This document shows, piece by piece, positions 8,681-13,551 of a DNA stretch of 13,551 nt. Below the pieces are notes generated by a model, which had not been told where the DNA came from, did no database searches, and saw only the letters and a program-made list of their open reading frames with translations. How positions within the stretch are numbered: the stretch's first letter is position 1; the number at the start of each line of letters is the position of its first letter. A program made the translations under genes and the position numbers. The DNA is from Ignavibacteria bacterium (GTDB lineage: Bacteria > Bacteroidota > Ignavibacteria > Ignavibacteriales > Melioribacteraceae): the NCBI GenBank assembly GCA_011049495.1, contig DSBF01000443.1, positions 1 to 13,551 on the forward strand. Reading direction: 5' to 3'.

Positions 8681-9550
8681 TTATATTTTATTTATCTTAA
8701 GAGAAATACCACGCGATGTTATAAAACTGCCAAGTAAACCGTAAAAAATACCTAAGAAAATGATAATAAATGTACCAATATAAATATAATTAATGAAGTT
8801 AAAATTATAATAAAATCTTTGAATAAATTCCGTAAAAAAAACTATAAGTGTGATAGAAATTACGGAGGCAATCACACCAAAGATTAGCCCGGTAAAATAA
8901 ATAGGTATTTTTAAGGTACTTAACTTTGCCCCGACTAATTTCATCGTGTTATATTTTTCCAACTTATTCTGGATCTGTAATTTATTTGTAGAATAAACTA
9001 AATAAATCGCAAGGAAAACAAACACAAAAGAGAGAACAAATATAATATACTTACTTGAATTGATGAAATTAATCAACGAAATAATTGTTGAGTAATCATA
9101 AATTACTTCATCTACCGTGTTATCTTTTTCTATTTCTTTAACAAATTGTTCAATTGTATTCTGGTCTACACTTTGCGATTTGAATTTAACTCTATAAGAT
9201 GCAGGCAGTGGGTTTGCTTCAAGTATAGATTTAAAATCTTCACCGGTTTCTTTAATAAAATTAATTTCTGCTTTTTCTTGCGAGATATATTCTACAATTT
9301 GTAATCTATTATCTTTTCGCAGTCTACTTCCCAATGCTTGAATATCACTTGATGGTGCATCTTTCATAATAAATATATCTAGTTCAACTCTTTCCTTAAG
9401 TTCTTCGTCAATTTTATTGGAAAGTAAAACAAGAACAATAGATACATCCGTAGCTAAAATCGCAATAGATAAAGAAATAATTGTAATGAAAGAAGCAAGC
9501 TTTGATCGCTTAATTGATCGAAATGTTTCCTTTAAATAAAAGAGTATCAT
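8681..9550 (-). CDS. ftsX: Cell division protein FtsX (ABC-type permease)
   Basis: FtsX (289 residues) is the membrane partner of the ATPase FtsE. In other bacteria the FtsEX complex activates peptidoglycan hydrolases at the division site. The predicted layout matches the family: a helix at 20-44, an extracytoplasmic domain of about 120 residues containing NPLPASYRV (113-121), then helices at about 168-187, 213-240 and 254-277. The cytoplasmic loop carries KYNTMKLVGAKLSTLKIP (199-216), the characteristic FtsX MKLVGA signature. ATG 9550 is preceded by AAGGG, which overlaps the stop of the upstream lipoprotein gene. No ftsE is present in the window. Confidence 0.88.
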   Translation of the reverse strand: MILFYLKETFRSIKRSKLASFITIISLSIAILATDVSIVLVLLSNKIDEELKERVELDIFIMKDAPSSDIQALGSRLRKDNRLQIVEYISQEKAEINFIKETGEDFKSILEANPLPASYRVKFKSQSVDQNTIEQFVKEIEKDNTVDEVIYDYSTIISLINFINSSKYIIFVLSFVFVFLAIYLVYSTNKLQIQNKLEKYNTMKLVGAKLSTLKIPIYFTGLIFGVIASVISITLIVFFTEFIQRFYYNFNFINYIYIGTFIIIFLGIFYGLLGSFITSRGISLKINKI

Positions 9551-9556
9551 TTGCCC

Positions 9557-10054
9557 TTAGAAATTAGATTCATCCAACCAGTTAAAAATTCGCCATTTAC
9601 TATTGTCATCTTTCTTAAGAGAAAGATTAATTTTTCCATCAACGGAAATTACGTCAGTCGGATTGAAAGTAATAGTTAATCCAAAACTACGAATAATATT
9701 TGTTGAATCCGATGTAATAGAAACAATTTCATTCCAGATTAAATCGAGACGTTGTGCATTTTGAAACAACCCATAAGTTACTCTCATTTCTTCTTCTCTT
9801 CCCCATGATATATCAAAGCCCAAATCATAATCACGGTAAGTAAAAGTAAAATCCTTCGTCAACAAATTTCCGTAGATAGTTGTATCCTTAAAACTATATG
9901 CGTACTGAAAATTTCTAAATAGTCCGTCAATTGTTTTTTGATCGGTTATTAATCCTTCTTCACTTGAAATAGAGTCATCTAATGTAGGTGCAAAAGGATT
10001 TACACAACCTGAAAAGAAATATAACATGAACAATATAATAATTACCGATTTAAT
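9557..10054 (-). CDS. Lipoprotein with NTF2-like fold features, probable ATT start
   Basis: The function is not recognised. The most sensible start is ATT at 10054. It gives the lipoprotein signal MKSVIIILFMLYFFSGC with the lipidated Cys at residue 17, and AAGAGG lies eight bases upstream. The nearest conventional starts are TTG 10033 and ATG 10027. They leave signals of only ten or eight residues before the Cys, with no positive charge and no ribosome binding site. The protein would have 165 residues (158 from TTG). After the lipid anchor comes about 125 residues with aromatic-rich strands and an ending KWRIFNWLDESNF, typical of small alpha+beta, NTF2/SnoaL-like proteins. It shares this ending and general layout with the gene just upstream and is likely a paralogue. 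Its ATT overlaps that gene's TAA stop by one base. Confidence 0.7.
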   Translation of the reverse strand: MKSVIIILFMLYFFSGCVNPFAPTLDDSISSEEGLITDQKTIDGLFRNFQYAYSFKDTTIYGNLLTKDFTFTYRDYDLGFDISWGREEEMRVTYGLFQNAQRLDLIWNEIVSITSDSTNIIRSFGLTITFNPTDVISVDGKINLSLKKDDNSKWRIFNWLDESNF

Positions 10055-10622
10055 AAAATCTACCTCTTAACTCACTCCAGCTTGGTAAGTTGCCAATTTG
10101 AATATCGCGCCATTTTGTAATTACCCATTGATTTCTTGAATCAAGTTTAATAGTAAACTCTACATTACCTTGATATACCGTAGGGAAATCCGGATTATTA
10201 GCCGGAACATTTAACGCATATGTATAAAAATAAAAAGCGCTATCTCCTTGAGGGGTAGAAAATTCATCAGTTAGGGATAATAAAATGTTAGATTGACCAA
10301 CAGCCGAAAATACATTGTTAATATAAATTCTTTCATCCGATAGACCCCAATGAGAAAGTGTTTGAAATGTCGCTTCCGCTCCCGAAGCAGGTATATAATT
10401 AAATTCGGAATTAAGAAAAGCAGAATCAACAAATGAAGCCATATAGTTTTCAGAAACTTTTTCAGATAAAGAATTTCGCAAGTTATCAAAAAGTAATTTT
10501 GGTGTGGTTGGGGGGACAAAATTAGAGCCCGTTTTCTTCGGTTCTTCCACATCACGTGTTGAGAAAAGATCACACGAGCTTAAAACAATCACTAATAATA
10601 TGATAAATAATCTACTGTTCAT
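10050..10622 (-). CDS. Lipoprotein with NTF2-like fold features
   Basis: The function is not recognised. The signal MNSRLFIILLVIVLSSC has a good lipobox (LSSC) with the lipidated Cys17. The ATG at 10622 is preferred over an in-frame TTG at 10631, because GGA sits just upstream and the TTG would put an Asp at position 2. The mature part has 173 residues, starting with a Pro/Thr-rich linker (about 27-43). It continues with a helix (LLFDNLRNSLSEKVSENYMA), aromatic strands, and the ending QWVITKWRDIQIG. The last segment parallels KWRIFNWLDE in the next gene. The start overlaps the methyltransferase stop by 11 bases. Both lipoproteins probably sit in the outer or inner membrane facing the periplasm. 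Confidence 0.75.
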   Translation of the reverse strand: MNSRLFIILLVIVLSSCDLFSTRDVEEPKKTGSNFVPPTTPKLLFDNLRNSLSEKVSENYMASFVDSAFLNSEFNYIPASGAEATFQTLSHWGLSDERIYINNVFSAVGQSNILLSLTDEFSTPQGDSAFYFYTYALNVPANNPDFPTVYQGNVEFTIKLDSRNQWVITKWRDIQIGNLPSWSELRGRFY

Positions 10623-11352
10623 TTTGTCCAATTATTATTAAGCGGGAAGAATTATTCTCAGAAAAACTCTCTCCTTTATAACTACCAAAGACATCGATAA
10701 TTTTATAACCGGACTTAGAAAATTTTTCAAACAATATTTTCGGTGAATATAATTTAACCGATTCTGTAAAACTATTCCTTTCCCTACCCTTCGAAATATC
10801 TATTTCTTTAATAACTCTTTGGTTCTCGATTTTTCTTTTTTCTTCTATTAAATAACCATCAACCTTTTTTTGCGAATACGGGATTAGATTATCAATAAGG
10901 TATTGTTTGTTGATATAATCAAATACAAAATAACCTTTCTTTTTAAGGAAAGTTATGGAATTATTTATAAAACTGAAATTCTCTTCGTCGGTAACAAAAT
11001 AGCCAAAACTTGTAAATACATTTAAGATTAGATTGAATTTCATTTTCAGCTTTGTTGTGCGAATATCTGATTTAAAATAAATATTCTCACCGAAAATTTT
11101 TTCGGCTTCAGCTTTAGCAATTTTTAAAAGGGGGAGGCTCAAATCAAAACCAATAACTTTATATCCTCGTTGAAGAAGTAAGTTTGAATATCTGCCAGCA
11201 CCGCAAGCGGCATCTAAAATTAGAAAATCTTTTTTGAGAGAAATTGTTTTATGAATTAAATCAAGCAGCAATAAAGCATCTTTTTGATCACGATGCTTGT
11301 AAACATTCAAATATTGTTCGGATGCGAACCAATCTTCAAACCATTCGGACAT
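10612..11352 (-). CDS. Class I SAM-dependent methyltransferase of unknown substrate
   Basis: The protein has 246 residues and no signal peptide. It has a Rossmann-type methyltransferase core. Motif I is LDAACGAGRY (46-55), the acidic end of beta-2 is GFDLS (68-72), and SDIR (95-98) corresponds to the post-beta-3 acidic motif. The start MSEWFEDWFASEQYLNVYKH, followed by RD, matches a common family of small-molecule methyltransferases with an N-terminal WF..WF..Y...Y.HRD pattern. The substrate cannot be named from sequence. The ATG at 11352 overlaps the recR TGA by one base (TGATG), and its own end overlaps the lipoprotein start, so it is translated within the same operon. Confidence 0.85.
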   Translation of the reverse strand: MSEWFEDWFASEQYLNVYKHRDQKDALLLLDLIHKTISLKKDFLILDAACGAGRYSNLLLQRGYKVIGFDLSLPLLKIAKAEAEKIFGENIYFKSDIRTTKLKMKFNLILNVFTSFGYFVTDEENFSFINNSITFLKKKGYFVFDYINKQYLIDNLIPYSQKKVDGYLIEEKRKIENQRVIKEIDISKGRERNSFTESVKLYSPKILFEKFSKSGYKIIDVFGSYKGESFSENNSSRLIIIGQNEQ

Positions 11353-11948
11353 CAGAGATCACTTCTACCCAGCACAGCGCGTCCTATCGTAGCATCGTCG
11401 GCAAATTCCAAATCGCCGCCGATTGGAATCCCACGCGCGATACGGGTTACTTTTATATTGAGCGGTTTTATTAATTTAGCTAAATAAAGAGAAGTTGTAT
11501 CCCCTTCGGTATCGGGATTTAATGCTAAAATAATTTCCTTCACTTCAGAATTTTGTAGCCTACCAATTAATTCTTGAATATGCAGGTCTTCAACAGAAGT
11601 TCCGCTTAGAGGTGACAAAACACCACCAAGGACATGATAAAGCCCTTTATACTCGTTTGTTCGTTCGATGGCAAAAATATCACTTGCTTCTTCAACAACG
11701 CAAATAATAGACTTATCTCTTTTTGTACTCTGGCAAATGTCACATGTATCATCAACAGCGAGATTAAAACAAACCGAGCAGAGTTTTATTTTTTCTTTTA
11801 AGTCGGAAATTGCTTTTATTAAATTAAGCACATTCTCCGGGTCTGTCTTAAGTAAGTGCAGAGCAAGTCGTTGAGCAGTTTTTTTGCCGATAGACGGCAG
11901 CTTGCTCAATTCATCAATTGCTATTTGTAGTGGTTCTGCGATTTGCAA
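11352..11948 (-). CDS. recR: Recombination mediator protein RecR
   Basis: RecR (198 residues) works with RecO and RecF to load RecA on single-stranded gaps. It has an N-terminal helix-hairpin-helix (LPSIGKKTAQRLALHLL, 17-33), a four-cysteine zinc site (Cys57, Cys60, Cys69, Cys72), and a Toprim domain with VVEEASD (84-90) and ALNPDTEGD (142-150). It ends with the usual RIARGIPIGGDLEFADDATI region (169-188). All family parts are present at normal length. The start is TTG at 11948, one base after the ybaB stop. The Shine-Dalgarno is poor (GGG), so expression probably depends on coupling to ybaB. Confidence 0.97.
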   Translation of the reverse strand: MQIAEPLQIAIDELSKLPSIGKKTAQRLALHLLKTDPENVLNLIKAISDLKEKIKLCSVCFNLAVDDTCDICQSTKRDKSIICVVEEASDIFAIERTNEYKGLYHVLGGVLSPLSGTSVEDLHIQELIGRLQNSEVKEIILALNPDTEGDTTSLYLAKLIKPLNIKVTRIARGIPIGGDLEFADDATIGRAVLGRSDL

Positions 11949-11949
11949 A

Positions 11950-12276
11950 TTACATACCCGGTATATTTAAGCCAGGAGGAATTAACCCGCGAGTAACATT
12001 CTGCATTTCTTCTTCAGCCATTTTGCCGGCACTTTCAAGAGCTTTATTTACAGCAGCTACAACAAGATCTTCCAACATTTCCCGGTCGTCGCTCTTTAAG
12101 ATTTCATCATCTATTTGAATAGAAACTAATTCTTTGCGTCCGTTAACGGTAGCTTTTACAACTCCACCGCCGCTTTCTTCGGTAATTATTTTATTTCCGA
12201 GATCACTTTGGACTTTTTCCATTTCGGCTTGCATTTTCTGTATTTGCTTCATCATTCCCTGCATTCCGCCTTTCAT
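11950..12276 (-). CDS. ybaB: YbaB/EbfC nucleoid-associated DNA-binding protein
   Basis: The protein has 108 residues. The YbaB/EbfC family forms small dimers that bind DNA and are nearly always encoded next to recR. An N-terminal helix (MKQIQKMQAEMEKVQSDL, 9-26) is followed by the conserved strands GGGVVKATVNGRKELVSIQI (36-55), then an acidic helix EMLEDLVVAAVNKAL (66-80) and a Gly/Pro/Met-rich tail. ATG 12276 has GGAGG with four bases between it and the start. Many bacteria have dnaX directly upstream; here it is absent and ybaB opens the operon. Confidence 0.95.
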   Translation of the reverse strand: MKGGMQGMMKQIQKMQAEMEKVQSDLGNKIITEESGGGVVKATVNGRKELVSIQIDDEILKSDDREMLEDLVVAAVNKALESAGKMAEEEMQNVTRGLIPPGLNIPGM

Positions 12277-12410
12277 TTTCCCTCCGAATCTAAGTATGAT
12301 TTTTATTCTTAATTATAGAAGATCAAAATTAATAAAAATATGAAACACAAAGAAATTGATGCGTAAAAATGTTATTTTCATTTTCATTGAAAAAAAGAGT
12401 TTATTAGAAA
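12277..12410. other. Divergent promoter region between ybaB and psd
   Basis: This 134-bp AT-rich spacer separates two divergent units. The minus strand has the TATAAT noted for ybaB. For psd I find no convincing -35/-10 pair on the plus strand. A 13-base inverted repeat TTTTCA-T-TGAAAA (12381-12393) lies 17 bases before the psd start and could be an operator or chance. Confidence 0.4.
12312..12317 (-). promoter_or_regulatory. Candidate -10 box for the ybaB-recR operon
   Basis: Read on the minus strand, the sequence is a perfect TATAAT, placing the start of transcription near 12305, about 29 bases before the ybaB ATG. No good -35 lies at 16-18 bases (TATTTT at 12335-12340 is poor), so the call rests on the -10 and its position. 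It would serve the whole eight-gene leftward unit. Confidence 0.4.
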
Positions 12411-13058
12411 ATGTTTTTAACAAAATACGGTTATGCAACACTTGGATGGGCTATATTTATTGTCTTCGTTTTAGTTGCAATAGCAATAATAGTAAATAAC
12501 GGGTATGTAAGATATCCTTTGATCATACTTGCAGTGTTATCACTTGTTTTCACATTGAATTTTTTCAGGGATCCTGACCGTACACCTCCAAAAACTGAAA
12601 ATGTAGTCCTTTCCCCTGCTGATGGAAAAGTATTGATAATAAAGGATGTTTTTGAAAAACGTTACTTAGATTCCGAAGCACAGCAAGTTTCAATCTTTAT
12701 GTCACCTCTAAATGTTCATGTCAATCGCATACCAATTTCTGGTAAAGTCGAATTCCTAAATTATATTGAAGGCGAATATCTTGTTGCTTATCATGATAAA
12801 GCCGATTCATTAAACGAGAGAAGTGAAATCGGAATAAATTACGGAGACGGCAAACTACTATTTACTCAAGTTGCCGGTTTTGTAGCCAGAAGAATTGTTT
12901 ATGATTTAAAACTTAACGATGAAGTAAAAATCGGCAAACGCTTTGGAATGATTAAATTCGGCAGCCGTGTCGATGTAATTGTTCCAAAGGATTGGAAAAT
13001 AAAAGTAAATGAGGGTGAGACGGTAAAAGCCGGTGAAACAATCTTATTTGAAAGATAA
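12411..13058 (+). CDS. psd: Phosphatidylserine decarboxylase proenzyme (short bacterial type)
   Basis: Psd (215 residues) converts phosphatidylserine to phosphatidylethanolamine using a pyruvoyl group made by self-cleavage. Two hydrophobic segments at the N-terminus (about 11-29 and 34-50) anchor it. They are followed by NFFRDPDRTPP (50-60), SPADGKV (68-74), the substrate-region motif NVHVNRIPISGKV (101-113) and the cleavage site FGS at 183-185. Cleavage between Gly184 and Ser185 would give a 31-residue alpha chain bearing the pyruvoyl group. Size and layout match the short archaeal-like/Bacteroidota Psd, not the long proteobacterial form. Its Shine-Dalgarno is weak. It overlaps pssA, the preceding enzyme of the pathway. 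Confidence 0.95.
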   Translation: MFLTKYGYATLGWAIFIVFVLVAIAIIVNNGYVRYPLIILAVLSLVFTLNFFRDPDRTPPKTENVVLSPADGKVLIIKDVFEKRYLDSEAQQVSIFMSPLNVHVNRIPISGKVEFLNYIEGEYLVAYHDKADSLNERSEIGINYGDGKLLFTQVAGFVARRIVYDLKLNDEVKIGKRFGMIKFGSRVDVIVPKDWKIKVNEGETVKAGETILFER

Positions 13059-13551
13059 AGTAAAAAAGAATTTCAAACTTTCTAAAGCAATTATTCCAAA
13101 TTCATTTACTGCTTTAAATGCTTTGTGCGGTTATATCTCTATCATACAAAGTGTAAACGGCAATTATGAATTAGCGTTTTTCTTTATTGTATTCGCAGGT
13201 TTATTCGATCTATTTGACGGCATATTAGCACGGTTAGTAAAAACAAGCAGTGAATTTGGTGTACAATTAGACTCCCTTTCCGATATTATCAGTTTTGGTG
13301 TAGCACCGGCTTTTCTGATATATCATGCTGCACTCCAAGAACTTGGCTGGGTTGGAATTTTACTAAGCGGAATCTTTGTCATTTTCGGTGCGTTTCGTTT
13401 AGCAAGATTCAATGTACAAGTCAGCGATTATTCTGTTAAAACCGATTTTAAAGGATTACCCATACCAATTGCAGCACTTACACTTTCATCTTTTGTTTGG
13501 AATTTTCATAACGGGAATGTGATTATATCACCATTTAGTACATTTGTTATC
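13048..13551 (+). CDS. pssA: CDP-diacylglycerol-serine O-phosphatidyltransferase, cut by the window edge
   Basis: The reading frame is open to the last base; 168 residues are visible and the C-terminus is missing. It makes phosphatidylserine from CDP-diacylglycerol and serine at the membrane, and its product is the substrate of Psd. The CDP-alcohol phosphotransferase motif DGxxARx8GxxxDxxxD is complete (Asp57, Gly58, Ala61, Arg62, Gly71, Asp75, Asp79), preceded by IIPNSFTALNALCGY (15-29). The following FGAFRLARFNV (113-123) and FKGLPIP (134-140) are typical of PssA and separate it from other members of the superfamily. The best start is TTG 13048, giving MKDKVKKNFKLSKAIIPNS and an 11-base overlap with psd. 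GTG 13033 is an alternative. Confidence 0.92.
   Translation, partial: MKDKVKKNFKLSKAIIPNSFTALNALCGYISIIQSVNGNYELAFFFIVFAGLFDLFDGILARLVKTSSEFGVQLDSLSDIISFGVAPAFLIYHAALQELGWVGILLSGIFVIFGAFRLARFNVQVSDYSVKTDFKGLPIPIAALTLSSFVWNFHNGNVIISPFSTFVI

Noticed and set aside
10623..10631. TTG 10631 as the start of the first lipoprotein
   Set aside because: It has no ribosome binding site and adds an acidic residue to the signal peptide; ATG 10622 gives a normal lipoprotein signal.
11244..11487. Plus-strand frames of 67-76 codons over the recR/methyltransferase junction
   Set aside because: They are antisense shadows of two well-supported overlapping genes.

Overview
The window is an AT-rich bacterial chromosome segment made mainly of housekeeping and cell-envelope genes. 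The CIRCE-controlled groESL operon, the ybaB-recR pair, a Wzc-type tyrosine kinase with a tyrosine-rich tail, NTF2-like lipoproteins and strongly AT-biased codon use suggest a member of the Bacteroidota/Chlorobi assemblage, perhaps Ignavibacteria. That placement is an inference from gene content and style, not from a marker gene. I see no mobile element, CRISPR array, tRNA or rRNA.

Left part (1-5826). The first 36 codons of an alpha-glucan phosphorylase run leftward off the window edge. A divergent intergenic region separates it from a rightward, tightly overlapping three-gene operon: a divergent plsY-type acyltransferase, an HtrA/Deg serine protease with one PDZ domain, and purB. A 300-bp intergenic stretch follows. 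It carries a perfect 16-bp palindrome, a near-consensus sigma-A promoter with a duplicated -35 box, and a perfect CIRCE operator ahead of groES-groEL. A strong hairpin at 5793-5826, usable in both directions, closes groESL and also the leftward operon that converges on it.

Middle and right part (12317 down to 5860, minus strand). Eight genes are packed with overlaps or gaps of at most 24 bp and very probably form one transcription unit. In order of transcription they are ybaB (nucleoid protein), recR (recombination mediator), a class I SAM methyltransferase, two tandem related lipoproteins, ftsX, a small SLBB-domain exported protein, and a polysaccharide co-polymerase fused to a BY-kinase. 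The unit therefore begins with DNA-repair genes and ends with envelope and exopolysaccharide genes. The second lipoprotein seems to use an ATT start codon that overlaps the stop codon of the first.

Right end (12411-13551). Rightward psd and pssA, the second cut by the window edge, overlap. Together they make phosphatidylethanolamine from CDP-diacylglycerol and serine. With plsY at the other end of the window, phospholipid synthesis is represented on both sides.

I found no clear new defence or mobile system. The most unusual points are the ATT start constrained by a stop codon, the tandem lipoprotein pair, the repair-plus-envelope operon, and the palindrome before groESL.
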